A stretch of DNA of 64,000 nucleotides from an uncultured Clostridia bacterium (GTDB lineage: Bacteria; Bacillota; Clostridia; TANB77; CAG-508). Each line of letters begins with the position of its first letter. Within the stretch, counting starts at the first letter, position 1. The notes under the pieces are model-generated. The model had not been told where the DNA came from. It saw only the letters and a program-made list of their open reading frames with translations, and did not search any database. The position numbers were made by a program, and so were the translations under genes. Below are positions 43,313 to 52,497 of this stretch, one piece after another. The stretch lies in assembly GCA_934155265.1 (NCBI GenBank), contig CAKPGU010000001.1, forward strand, positions 93,252-157,251, written 5' to 3'.

Positions 43313-45391
43313 ATGAAAAAAGAGAAGATTTTAAAAATTTTGATTTTTGCTGTAGTTTTATTAATTCCTATTATCTATAGTTTTTTCTATTTAAAATCTT
43401 ATTGGAATCCATATGGAACTTTAAGTGATATGAAAATAGCAGTTGTCAACTTGGATAATGGGAAAAATGACAAAAATCAAGGTAACGAATTTGTACAAAG
43501 TCTAAAAGATAGTGCAACATTTAATATTTGCGAAGTAAGCAAAGAAAATGCAAATGATGGAATGGAAAAAGGTGATTATTATGCAACAATAGAAATTCCA
43601 GAAAATTTTACAGAATGTTTGGAAAGTGGTTCAACTGCTGATAAACAAATCGCTCAAATAACATACAAACCAAACCAAGCAACAAATTATTTAGCAACTC
43701 AAATTATAAATAGTGCTGTAAAAACTATTGAATTAAACTTACAATCCAAAGTTGATAGAGAAATTATTGCAAATTTATCAAGTAAATTAAATGAAGTTCC
43801 AGATAGCTTGCAATCTATCAGTGATGGAGCTGGAACAATTTTAGATGGTTCTCAAAGTTTAAATGATGGAATTAAACAACTTAATGACGGTACAAACCAA
43901 TTAAGTAGTAGTTATAAAGATTTTGACAATGGTGTAGCATCTGCTTATACAGGAAGTAAAAGTTTAGAAAGTGGATTATCTCAAGTTTCTACTGGTGTTG
44001 ATACATTAAAAAATGGTGGTCAAACTTTAGATAGTGCTATATCTCAAATAAATACAGGTGTTGATGAATTATCAGCTCAAAGCAATTCAGGAATTGCTTC
44101 ATTAGCAAGTGGTGTAACCGACTTAAATACTGGTGCAGCTAATTTAAATTCTGGTGTTACAGAATATGTTGGAAAAGTAGAATATTTAAATTCTAATGTA
44201 AAACCTCTTTTACAAGCACTTTCAGCTTATTCTGGTAATGCTGATCCAACATTACAATATTTAGCTAATAGTGCTAATCAATTATTAGCTCAAGATCCTA
44301 AAGCTGGTAACTTAGATGGTTTCCAACAATTAACTATTGGAGGTCAAAACTTAACAACAGGAGCAAATGATTTATATGCAGGAACTCAAAAATTAGTAGC
44401 TGGAACTCAAGATTTAGGAAAACTAACAAATGGTGTTCAAAGTTTAAAATCAGCTCTATCACAAGTAAAACAAGGTACTATATCATTAAATCAAGGTATC
44501 GCAACTTTATCTAATGGTACAAATCAATTATCAGCAGGAAGTTCTACATTAACAAATGGACTAGCAACTTTAAATTCAAGCTCAAAAACAATTGATAGTG
44601 CTTTAACTACATTAGATAGTGGAACTGCTTCTGCTTATGATGGAAGTAATAAATTAGTTGAAGGTGTTCAAACATTTAAAACTACAATTGATGAAGGACT
44701 TGCTGATACTAAAGAACAATTAAAATCATTAAAAGGAATCGAAGATTTTGGGGCTAAACCTGTTGAATTTAAAACAGAAGCTTATGGTGAAGTAAATTCT
44801 TACGGTATTGCCTTTACCCCACTATTCTTATGCATTGGTTTATGGGTTGGTGCTTTAATGAGTTATGTTGTTCTATACTATGATCAAAAACATAGATTTA
44901 ACATATTTGACCATGATTATAAAAATAAAATTTTACAAAACATTGCTTACATTGGACTTGGTGCTTTACAAGGTTTAATTGTTGCTGTACTTCTAAAATT
45001 AGGTTTAGGTTTTGATATACAAAACCACGCATTATACTACACAGCAAGCATTTTAGTTGGTATTACTTTTGTAAGTATTATACAATTCTTAATTAGAAAT
45101 TTTGGAGATATTGGTAAGTTCTTAGCATTAGTTGTTCTAGTATTACAATTAGCCGCTTCTGGTGGTACATTCCCTATAGAAACAATTGATAAAGGATTCC
45201 TAGGTCTTACATCATTCTTACCTATGACATATTCAATCAAATTATTTAGAGAAATTTTAGTTCCAACTGCTACAAATTTCAAAGGTCAATATTTAGGTAT
45301 TTTAGTTGGTATTACAATTGTTACTTTAGCTATTACATGTATTGTTGATATTATTAAAAGTAAAAAACAAACTGAAGAAGCTAAAGCATAG
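43313..45391 (+). CDS. YhgE/Pip-type membrane protein (ABC-2-like)
   Basis: 692 residues. An N-terminal helix (ILIFAVVLLIPIIYSFFYLK) precedes a large extracytoplasmic domain: YxNPYGxLSDMKIAVVNLDN at its start, then a long heptad-like region of repeated 'L-x-x-G' units (SDGAGTILDGSQSLNDGIKQ, LSNGTNQLSAGSSTLTNGLA) forming a coiled spike. The C-terminus has ABC-2-type helices (SYGIAFTPLFLCIGLWVGAL, FLPMTYSIKLFREI). The family includes the phage infection protein Pip; it may take part in envelope export. Under control of the adjacent TetR gene (inference). Confidence 0.88.
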   Translation: MKKEKILKILIFAVVLLIPIIYSFFYLKSYWNPYGTLSDMKIAVVNLDNGKNDKNQGNEFVQSLKDSATFNICEVSKENANDGMEKGDYYATIEIPENFTECLESGSTADKQIAQITYKPNQATNYLATQIINSAVKTIELNLQSKVDREIIANLSSKLNEVPDSLQSISDGAGTILDGSQSLNDGIKQLNDGTNQLSSSYKDFDNGVASAYTGSKSLESGLSQVSTGVDTLKNGGQTLDSAISQINTGVDELSAQSNSGIASLASGVTDLNTGAANLNSGVTEYVGKVEYLNSNVKPLLQALSAYSGNADPTLQYLANSANQLLAQDPKAGNLDGFQQLTIGGQNLTTGANDLYAGTQKLVAGTQDLGKLTNGVQSLKSALSQVKQGTISLNQGIATLSNGTNQLSAGSSTLTNGLATLNSSSKTIDSALTTLDSGTASAYDGSNKLVEGVQTFKTTIDEGLADTKEQLKSLKGIEDFGAKPVEFKTEAYGEVNSYGIAFTPLFLCIGLWVGALMSYVVLYYDQKHRFNIFDHDYKNKILQNIAYIGLGALQGLIVAVLLKLGLGFDIQNHALYYTASILVGITFVSIIQFLIRNFGDIGKFLALVVLVLQLAASGGTFPIETIDKGFLGLTSFLPMTYSIKLFREILVPTATNFKGQYLGILVGITIVTLAITCIVDIIKSKKQTEEAKA

Positions 45392-45398
45392 ATAAAAC

Positions 45399-45441
45399 AT
45401 AAAAAAATCACGAAAGTTTAATCGCCTTCGTGATTTTTTAT
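45399..45441. terminator. Bidirectional terminator
   Basis: AAAAAATCACGAA/TTCGTGATTTTTT stem between the convergent YhgE gene and the 227-residue gene; it overlaps the latter's last codons. Confidence 0.8.
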
Positions 45442-46101
45442 ATACATTCCATTTTTGTATAAAAACTTATCTCCCTTTTTTGCCATTTCATATAAATCTT
45501 TAGGAAACTTTATCTCTTCAAACTCTTCAATTCCACCACCATCAATATTGTTTAAATCATATAACCAAATTCTATCATTGTCTTTTTCTTCAACTTCATA
45601 AGTATGTCCTTCTATTCTTTTGTTAGAAAGGAATTGATTTTGATCTTTTATCAGCTCTTCTATCATTTCATTTATTCTCTTTCCTACAATTCTTGTTGCA
45701 TTTGCATCTAGAATAAATTTATCTCCTTGTTTTCGTAAAATACTACCCAATTGAGCTCCTTCTGGTAAATCTTCTACTGACATTGTAATTACCTTATGGC
45801 TTTTATCTGCTTTACTAATATTATATGAATTTTTCTCATTTTCACTAACATTATAAACATAATACATTTCTCCCGCTTCTCTTGTACTTTCAGCATAATT
45901 TTGTAATATATTAGATCTTTCTTTTAGCATTTTATCCTTGTATTTTGAAATTATTTTAGTGTTATTAATGTTTAAATCATCTGCCAATAAATTATTCCAT
46001 TCATTATTTTCTAGGTAATCTGATAATTCATTCATAAAATCTTTTGCCAATTTGTTTTCTTTTAAATTATTAAATAAACTGTTAACAAAATCTAAATTCA
46101 A
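45418..46101 (-). CDS. Unknown protein with a DUF3006-like C-terminal patch
   Basis: 227 residues, charged, cytosolic. The N-terminal half is helical (SLFNNLKENKLAKDFMNELS). The C-terminal part (EGHTYEVEEKDNDRIWLYDL, FPKDLYEMAKKGDKFLYKNG) has the 'RxExxxVvlxd ... P.xxxxxGDxl' feel of small beta-barrel DUF3006-type domains, but the match is weak. It lies 22 bases downstream of the nuclease gene, so probably the same transcript. Function unknown. Confidence 0.6.
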   Translation of the reverse strand: MNLDFVNSLFNNLKENKLAKDFMNELSDYLENNEWNNLLADDLNINNTKIISKYKDKMLKERSNILQNYAESTREAGEMYYVYNVSENEKNSYNISKADKSHKVITMSVEDLPEGAQLGSILRKQGDKFILDANATRIVGKRINEMIEELIKDQNQFLSNKRIEGHTYEVEEKDNDRIWLYDLNNIDGGGIEEFEEIKFPKDLYEMAKKGDKFLYKNGMYIKNHEGD

Positions 46102-46123
46102 TAAGTTTTCTCTCCTTTACTTT

Positions 46124-46885
46124 TTATTTTTGTACATTACTTTCTCCTGTTGCATAATCAATCTCTATTCCTGGTTGTACATTATAGCAATAAACATTAA
46201 AGCAAACTCCTTTTCCACTATCTTCTACTGACCATGCTTCCATTTCTACTCCACTAGCAAGAAGATTTTCATCTTCATAAATAGGTGTTACTCTATATAA
46301 AACATGATTTTTTTCATTGTTATCAATATATCCAGCTACTTTATTTTCAAATGGCAACATACCTTCTGTATTTAAATATCTTGTTCCTGTAATTAAGTTT
46401 TGTTTATTTGCATTTTCTGCTGAAAGTTGCCATCCTATTAAATGACAACGATTATATAAATATTTATCTTTAATTAAATTATCATATCTTTTTTGTACCC
46501 ATCCAGAAAGATTTTTTACACTTCCTATATCTTCACGTTTTTCTCCTTCTTTGGGCATTGTTTCTTTACATACATTCGCAAATGCTACACCACTTCTTCC
46601 TAAGTCATCCCATTCACTATATTTTTCAAAACTTTTTGTAGTATAATCCTCATCAGTAAAATATGGGATATTATTGTTTATTTCCACATACGGACTTGAT
46701 GTGTATTCTGGAATTGTAGATAAGTCAAATGTTCCTGTTTGTGTTGTACTTTCTGCATTATTATTTTGATTTGTTGTTCCTTCATTTTGGCTCATGTATC
46801 CTGATATTAGAATACATGTTAATATTGCAACTGATGCAATTATTTGCCATATATTTTGTTTTTTATTATTTTTTCTTTTGCTCAT
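46124..46885 (-). CDS. DNA/RNA non-specific endonuclease (EndA/Spd type), membrane-anchored
   Basis: 253 residues. One N-terminal membrane helix (IWQIIASVAILTCILISGYM), a ~25-residue linker, then the beta-beta-alpha metal nuclease: SEWDDLGRSGVAFANVCKET, the active-site region YLYNRCHLIGWQLSAENANK (His general base, downstream Asn metal ligand NLITGTRYLN) and YRVTPIYEDENLLASGVEME. In streptococci such enzymes degrade extracellular DNA or act in DNA uptake. Same orientation as and 23 bases upstream of the 227-residue gene. Confidence 0.88.
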   Translation of the reverse strand: MSKRKNNKKQNIWQIIASVAILTCILISGYMSQNEGTTNQNNNAESTTQTGTFDLSTIPEYTSSPYVEINNNIPYFTDEDYTTKSFEKYSEWDDLGRSGVAFANVCKETMPKEGEKREDIGSVKNLSGWVQKRYDNLIKDKYLYNRCHLIGWQLSAENANKQNLITGTRYLNTEGMLPFENKVAGYIDNNEKNHVLYRVTPIYEDENLLASGVEMEAWSVEDSGKGVCFNVYCYNVQPGIEIDYATGESNVQK

Positions 46886-46897
46886 ATTTCCTCCATT

Positions 46898-49492
46898 TTA
46901 ATTTTGTATATATAATCCATCATCATTGCAATTAACCACAACAGTACTATTAGGTAAAACTTCTTGTGTTAAAATCTTTTTTGCAATTAAAGTTTCAAGT
47001 TTTTTCTGTACAAATCTCTTTAAAGGTCTTGCACCATAAACTTCATCATATCCATTATTAATTAAATAATCTTTAGCAGGTTGAGTTAATTCTAATTTTA
47101 TATGTTTATCTTCAAGTCTTTTCTCTAAATCTTTAATAAGAAGTTCTAAGATTTTTGAAATTTCATTTTTTATAAGTGGTTTATAAAATACTATTTCATC
47201 CAAACGATTTAAAAATTCAGGTCTAAAGCTTCTCTTTAATAATTCTGATACTTTTTGCTTTGCCTCTTCCGAAATTTCGCCATTCTCTTGAATGCCTTCT
47301 AATATATAATCTGAGCCTAAATTTGAAGTTAATATTATTATTGTATTCTTAAAATCAACTGTTCTTCCTTGTGAATCTGTTATACGTCCATCGTCTAGCA
47401 CTTGTAATAAAATATTAAATACATCTGGATGTGCTTTTTCAATTTCATCAAATAGAACTACTGAATATGGTTTTCTTCTAACAGCCTCTGTTAATTGTCC
47501 ACCTTCTTCATATCCTACATATCCTGGAGGTGCACCAATTAATCTTGAAACAGAATATTTTTCCATATATTCAGACATATCAATTCTTACCATATTATGC
47601 TCATCGTCAAACAATGCATCTGCTAGTGATTTTGCAAGTTCAGTTTTACCAACACCAGTTGGACCTAAGAACATGAATGAACCAATTGGTCTACGTGGGT
47701 CTCCTATCCCTGCTCTTGAACGCATTATTGCTTCTGAAACTTTTTCAACAGCTTCATCTTGACCGATTACTCTCTTATGAAGTATTTTATCAAGATTCAA
47801 TATTTTTTCTCTTTCACCTTCCATCAATTTTGTAACTGGTATTCCAGTCCATCTTGATATAATTTTTGTAATTTCTTCTTCTGTTACTTTATTTCTTAAT
47901 AGACCATCTTCCTTGCTTTTCTCTGATATTTCTTCTTCATGCTGTAGCTCTTTTTGTAATTCTGGTAATTTTCCATATCTTAATTCTGCAACTTTATTCA
48001 AATCATAATTTCTTTCTGCTTGCTCTATTTGTGCATTTGTATGTTCAATCTCTTCACGTAATTTCTGAACTTTTCCAATTGCAGCTTTTTCATTTTCCCA
48101 TTTTGCCTTCATTCCATCAAATTTAGTTTTTAGCTCTGATTTTTCTTTTTGAATATCTGCTAAACGTTGTTTAGAGATCTCATCTTTTTCTTTGCTTAAT
48201 GCTGTTTCTTCTATTTCTAATTGCATTATTTTTCTTGAAACTTCATCTAATTCTGTTGGCATTGATTCCATTTCTGTTTTTATCATCGCACAAGCTTCAT
48301 CAATCAAATCTATTGCTTTATCAGGTAAAAATCTATCTGATATATATCTATGTGATAATGTTGCTGCAGAAATCAAAGCATTATCTGCAATTTTAACACC
48401 ATGATATACTTCATATCTTTCTTTTAAGCCTCTTAAAATTGATATTGTGTCTTCTACTGAAGGTTCATCAACCATTACTGGTTGAAAACGTCTTTCAAGA
48501 GCTTGGTCTTTTTCTATATATTGTCTATATTCATTTAATGTTGTTGCACCTATACAATGCAATTCACCTCTTGCCAACATCGGTTTTAACAGGTTTCCTG
48601 CATCCATTGCTCCATCTGTTTTTCCAGCCCCTACTATTGTGTGAATCTCATCTATAAATAATATAATTCTGCCTTCACTTTTCTTTACTTCTTGTAAAAC
48701 TGCTTTAAGTCTTTCTTCAAACTCTCCTCTGTATTTTGCTCCAGCTACAAGTAATCCCATATCAAGTGAAAATATTGTACATTCTTTTAGACCTTCTGGT
48801 ACATCTCCTCTAACTATTCTTAGGGCTAATCCTTCTGCTATTGCTGTTTTGCCAACACCAGGTTCACCAATCAAACATGGATTATTTTTAGTCTTTCTTG
48901 ACAATATACGAATAACATTTCTTATTTCTGTATCTCTTCCTATTACTGGATCCAATTTCTGTTCTCTAGCCATTTGTGTCAAATCTTGACCATACTTCTT
49001 TAAAACATCATAAGTGTCTTCAGGATTATCAGATGTTACTCTCGTATTTCCTCTAACATCTGATAAAGCCTTTAAAAATTCATTTTTTGTAATACTATAT
49101 CTTCTAAATATTTCTTTGATATTGCTATTTGCATTATTAAAAATAGCGAGCATTATATGTTCAACAGAAACATATTCATCTTTCATCTTCTTTGCAATTG
49201 ATTCTGAATCTGCTAAAACTTTATCAACATCTTGTGCAACATAAATTCCATCACTTGGTCTTGCTCCTCCTGTCATTTTTGGCTTAGTTTCAATTTTGTT
49301 TCGAACTTCATTTTCAACACTATCTTCATCACCAATTTTCTTTATTAATTCTTTTATCAAGCTATTTTCTTGTTCTAATAATGCTAATAATAAATGCTCT
49401 TGCTCTACTTGTGCATTTTGATTTTCTATTGCTAACGTCTGTGCATTTTGTATTGCTTCTAATGATTTTTGAGTAAATTTTTGAATATTCAT
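46898..49492 (-). CDS. clpB: ClpB disaggregase
   Basis: 864 residues from ATG 49492 (MNIQKFTQKSLEAIQNAQTL). N-terminal Clp repeat domain (~1-145), AAA1 with Walker A CLIGEPGVGKTAIAEGLALR and ILFIDEIHTIVGAGK, the long coiled-coil middle domain (~400-525) that defines ClpB, and AAA2 with FLGPTGVGKTELAKSLADAL and SVVLFDEIEKAHPDVF. Works with DnaK to pull proteins from aggregates; cytosolic. A GGGAGGT-type site precedes the ATG. Controlled by a sigma-A promoter overlapped by a CIRCE element, so HrcA-dependent heat-shock expression is expected. Confidence 0.96.
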   Translation of the reverse strand: MNIQKFTQKSLEAIQNAQTLAIENQNAQVEQEHLLLALLEQENSLIKELIKKIGDEDSVENEVRNKIETKPKMTGGARPSDGIYVAQDVDKVLADSESIAKKMKDEYVSVEHIMLAIFNNANSNIKEIFRRYSITKNEFLKALSDVRGNTRVTSDNPEDTYDVLKKYGQDLTQMAREQKLDPVIGRDTEIRNVIRILSRKTKNNPCLIGEPGVGKTAIAEGLALRIVRGDVPEGLKECTIFSLDMGLLVAGAKYRGEFEERLKAVLQEVKKSEGRIILFIDEIHTIVGAGKTDGAMDAGNLLKPMLARGELHCIGATTLNEYRQYIEKDQALERRFQPVMVDEPSVEDTISILRGLKERYEVYHGVKIADNALISAATLSHRYISDRFLPDKAIDLIDEACAMIKTEMESMPTELDEVSRKIMQLEIEETALSKEKDEISKQRLADIQKEKSELKTKFDGMKAKWENEKAAIGKVQKLREEIEHTNAQIEQAERNYDLNKVAELRYGKLPELQKELQHEEEISEKSKEDGLLRNKVTEEEITKIISRWTGIPVTKLMEGEREKILNLDKILHKRVIGQDEAVEKVSEAIMRSRAGIGDPRRPIGSFMFLGPTGVGKTELAKSLADALFDDEHNMVRIDMSEYMEKYSVSRLIGAPPGYVGYEEGGQLTEAVRRKPYSVVLFDEIEKAHPDVFNILLQVLDDGRITDSQGRTVDFKNTIIILTSNLGSDYILEGIQENGEISEEAKQKVSELLKRSFRPEFLNRLDEIVFYKPLIKNEISKILELLIKDLEKRLEDKHIKLELTQPAKDYLINNGYDEVYGARPLKRFVQKKLETLIAKKILTQEVLPNSTVVVNCNDDGLYIQN

Positions 49493-49518
49493 AATTTTAC
49501 CTCCCTTAGTGAAATTTT

Positions 49519-49585
49519 GGACCGGGTACATTTTTTCACCTTTTGTTAAATTATGGACCGTAAATTATGGACCGGGTACATTTTT
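49519..49585. repeat. Two copies of the GGACCGGGTACATTTTT repeat in the clpB leader
   Basis: GGACCGGGTACATTTTTT at 49519-49536 and GGACCGGGTACATTTTT at 49569-49585, with TAAATTATGGACCG twice in tandem between (49547-49574). The same 17-mer forms the hairpin at 13624. Here the copies are direct, not inverted, so no strong terminator forms. Confidence 0.75.
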
Positions 49586-49655
49586 ATATTTTTTCATAGC
49601 TTAAGAGCACAGTCTTTTTATATAGAATGTGCCCCTTTTTCTTATTACATTTATT

Positions 49656-49685
49656 ATTATATCACCTTTGCATTAGCACTGTCAA
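49656..49685 (-). promoter_or_regulatory. clpB promoter
   Basis: TTGACA and TATAAT with an 18-base spacer on the minus strand, ~165 bases upstream of the clpB ATG. Confidence 0.85.
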
Positions 49686-49699
49686 TAGTAGAGTGCTAA
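49673..49699. promoter_or_regulatory. CIRCE element (HrcA operator)
   Basis: TTAGCACTG-N9-GAGTGCTAA, one mismatch from the consensus TTAGCACTC-N9-GAGTGCTAA. It covers the -35 hexamer of the clpB promoter, so HrcA binding would block transcription until heat shock. Confidence 0.93.
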
Positions 49700-49700
49700 T

Positions 49701-51428
49701 TTATTTATTTTTTCCTAATATTCTTTTTATTTCCTCTTGTCTTTTAACTTTTTTGGTTGTAGTCTTTATAAGTTCTTGATCTGTTAATATCATATTTTTT
49801 ATATATTTATAAGGTGGAAATGTCTTATTTATTTCCTTTATTTTTTCCCAAATAACTTTTCTTAATTCATCTTCTGTAGCATTTGGATATTTTTCTTTAG
49901 CCACATCCTTGTTATATACTATCTTAACAGATAGCTTTAAATCATTTTTATCTTTTTCATCAGGCATTCCATAAACTATACATTCTTCAACTAAGTCAAG
50001 CCTGTTTATTAGAGTTTCTAATTCTTCTGGGAAAACTTTTTTACCATTTTTTAGAACTATCATATTTTTTTGTCTTCCTGTTAAAAAGATAAATCCATCT
50101 TTATCAATATATCCTAAATCACCTGTATAAAACCATCCATTTCTTATTACTTTATTTGTTTCTTCTTCGTTTTCATAATATCCAAGCATTACATTTGGAC
50201 CTTTTACACGAAGTTCTCCTATTCCATTTTCATCTTTGTCTACTATTTCTAATTCTACATTGTCCATTGGAAATCCAATTGAACCACTTCTCTTTTTATA
50301 TGCATTTTCTGCTGCAATTACAGGTGCTGTTTCTGTTAATCCATATCCTTGAACAAGTTCAATTCCTAAATCATTAAATCCTTTTGCAACTTTTTTGTCT
50401 AATGGTGCTCCACCTGATATTATAAATCTCATGTTTCCTCCAAGTGCATCTAATACAGGCTTGAACATTTTCTTTCTTACATCTATATGACATTTTAATA
50501 ATGCATTACTTAATTTTTTTGCGAAATTGATTGTTTTTGTTTTTCCTTGTTTTTCAACTTCTTTTTCTATATTTCTATATATTGCTTCTACAAGCAGTGG
50601 AACTCCAACAAATAATGATACTTTGTATTCTCTTAAGTTTTGTGCTACATATCTTAGTCCATCTGGAAATGCTGTTGCAAGTCCTGATGCTAACATTACT
50701 ATCATTTCAGTTGATCCAAATATATGATGAAATGGTAAAAATGCTAAATTTACATCTGTTGTTAAAAAGTTTTCTACTAATAACATTGCATATACATTTG
50801 ATGCAACATTGTGCTGTGATAACATTACTGCTTTTGATTTTGATGTTGTTCCTGATGTAAATAATAATATTCCCATTTTATCTTCATCAATTTTATTTTG
50901 AATATATTCTTTTTGTCCCTGTTTTACTAATTCTTCTCCTTGTACTTTTAAATCCCAAAAGTTCTGATATCCTTCTTTTTCAGTCATACATATACATTGT
51001 TGTAAATTTGTATTTCCTCTTCTTTTTATTTCTTCTATATTGTCTGTGTATTTTTCATCAAATACTACAACATCTGCTTTACTTCTTTCTAAACAACTTT
51101 CTAATTCGTCTACTTGTAATTCTTTATCTAGTGGAACTGATACTATTCCCCCTAATAGATTTGCTAAATGTGTTATTACCCATTCATATCTGTTTCTTCC
51201 TACTATTGCTATTCTTTTGTTCTTAAATCCCATTTCATATAGTTTTGTTCCAAATGCATTGATATCTTGTAATAATTTCTTATATGTGATATTTTCATAT
51301 GTTACTTTTTTACCTTCTTTATGTTTTAGTATAAAAGCTGTATTTTTTGCATATTGTTTTGCTGAATTGTATATTATTCCTTTGATATCTTTAAATTCTA
51401 TTGCATTAAAATATCTTTCTCTTTCCAT
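49701..51428 (-). CDS. AMP-dependent long-chain fatty acid-CoA ligase
   Basis: 575 residues of the ANL superfamily. The phosphate-binding loop is MGILLFTSGTTSKSKAVMLS, the A5 motif VQGYGLTETAPVIAAEN, the hinge region GWFYTGDLGYIDKDGFIFLT and the C-terminal catalytic Lys lies in the TTTKKVKRQEEIKR tail. Activates fatty acids with ATP and CoA at the membrane. The sequence most resembles FAA1/FadD-like synthetases; exact chain-length preference cannot be told. Monocistronic between the clpB regulatory region and a non-coding gap. Confidence 0.9.
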   Translation of the reverse strand: MERERYFNAIEFKDIKGIIYNSAKQYAKNTAFILKHKEGKKVTYENITYKKLLQDINAFGTKLYEMGFKNKRIAIVGRNRYEWVITHLANLLGGIVSVPLDKELQVDELESCLERSKADVVVFDEKYTDNIEEIKRRGNTNLQQCICMTEKEGYQNFWDLKVQGEELVKQGQKEYIQNKIDEDKMGILLFTSGTTSKSKAVMLSQHNVASNVYAMLLVENFLTTDVNLAFLPFHHIFGSTEMIVMLASGLATAFPDGLRYVAQNLREYKVSLFVGVPLLVEAIYRNIEKEVEKQGKTKTINFAKKLSNALLKCHIDVRKKMFKPVLDALGGNMRFIISGGAPLDKKVAKGFNDLGIELVQGYGLTETAPVIAAENAYKKRSGSIGFPMDNVELEIVDKDENGIGELRVKGPNVMLGYYENEEETNKVIRNGWFYTGDLGYIDKDGFIFLTGRQKNMIVLKNGKKVFPEELETLINRLDLVEECIVYGMPDEKDKNDLKLSVKIVYNKDVAKEKYPNATEDELRKVIWEKIKEINKTFPPYKYIKNMILTDQELIKTTTKKVKRQEEIKRILGKNK

Positions 51429-51580
51429 TATACTTTTCCTTTCTTTTTCATTATGTACATCATTTTTATGCTTATCTAGTTTTCGATACTAGATTATCAC
51501 ATAAAAGATATGTTGTCAATATACTGACTGCACTTTCTAACAAATATGTTACTATAATGTATTTTAAATTAATATAAAGA

Positions 51581-51610
51581 AAAATCTGCCAGTAATACTA
51601 GCAGATTTAT
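51581..51610 (-). terminator. Rho-independent terminator
   Basis: AAATCTGC/GCAGATTT stem with an eleven-base loop followed by TTTTTC on the minus strand, just after the 154-residue ORFan. Confidence 0.8.
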
Positions 51611-51616
51611 GAAAAA

Positions 51617-52081
51617 TCAAATTTTAATGTAGTTTACCCACTTCACGAATTGTATAACCATCTCATGAAATGTCTGGTGAAACTCTAAGCAAAATCCACT
51701 CCAGTTTCCTTCTGAAATAGAATAGATTCCATTTACAATAGATTTGACTATGAATAGGTTAAATTGCACCCATCCATCAAACCAGCCATATAAAACCGGA
51801 AAACCACCTGGAAACTTAGGAAAGATCTTACATATAATTGAATTGATAATAATACCAATTATTAAAAATATAATGTCAATCTTTACAAATTTCTTAATAA
51901 CCTTCCATATAAAATATAATACTGGCTTTATTTTAGTCTGAAGTTTTTTCCTTAAATTATTTGTACCTCTCGCTGCTTTTTTTAATCCATTCCAGATAAA
52001 ACACATTATTGTTTTTATTTTTGGTTGAATACTTTTCCGCAGGTTATTTGCACCATTTGCAATTTTTTTCAATTTTTTCAT
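51617..52081 (-). CDS. 154-residue ORFan with internal repeat and membrane helices, one zero-frame CGG
   Basis: The first ~60 residues contain two copies of a basic unit: KKIANGANNLRKSIQPKIKT-IMCFIWNGLKK and KKAARGTNNLRKKLQTKIKP-VLYFIWKVIKK. Then come a hydrophobic helix (IDIIFLIIGIIINSIICKIF) and an aromatic C-terminus (FPVLYGWFDGWVQFNLFIVK). No family recognised. The first repeat's Arg is CGG (52039-52037) while the second repeat uses AGG, and the frame stays open, so CGG is read as a normal codon here; the aligned Arg suggests arginine. Strong GGAGG; leader similar to that of the lipoprotein ORFan at 30116. Confidence 0.65.
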   Translation of the reverse strand: MKKLKKIANGANNLRKSIQPKIKTIMCFIWNGLKKAARGTNNLRKKLQTKIKPVLYFIWKVIKKFVKIDIIFLIIGIIINSIICKIFPKFPGGFPVLYGWFDGWVQFNLFIVKSIVNGIYSISEGNWSGFCLEFHQTFHEMVIQFVKWVNYIKI

Positions 52082-52261
52082 TTTTTCCTCCTTGCAATTG
52101 CAATGAATTTATTTTACAGATTTTATATAATTTTATCACAAAAGTATACATAAGTCAAAACATTTCTACTTTACAGCAAAAATAATTACATGTTAATGAT
52201 TTTGATTAACTTCTTTATATTAATTTTAAATAAACCATTATCTGGTAACCAAAATAACATT

Positions 52262-52480
52262 TTATTTACAAAAGAAAACTATTAATCCTCCAATAATAGC
52301 CAATAAAGCTCCTAAAATTTTAAATCCATTAGTGGCGTCATTTTGATTTCCCAAATCAAAAGCTTTTTTCGTAATTATTCTAGCATCATATACAAAAACA
52401 ACTCCTATTAATAATATTACAACTCCAATTAATCTTAAAATAATTTGTCCCATATTCTTCAACATCCTTTTCTTTGCCAC
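52262..52480 (-). CDS. Small two-helix membrane protein
   Basis: 72 residues with two hydrophobic helices (MGQIILRLIGVVILLIGVVF and KILGALLAIIGGLIVFFC) joined by a charged loop (DARIITKKAFDLGNQNDATN). Similar short proteins are common in Clostridia; function unknown. Lies 17 bases downstream of recG on the same strand and may be co-transcribed. Confidence 0.65.
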   Translation of the reverse strand: MAKKRMLKNMGQIILRLIGVVILLIGVVFVYDARIITKKAFDLGNQNDATNGFKILGALLAIIGGLIVFFCK

Positions 52481-52497
52481 ACATATATGACAATATT

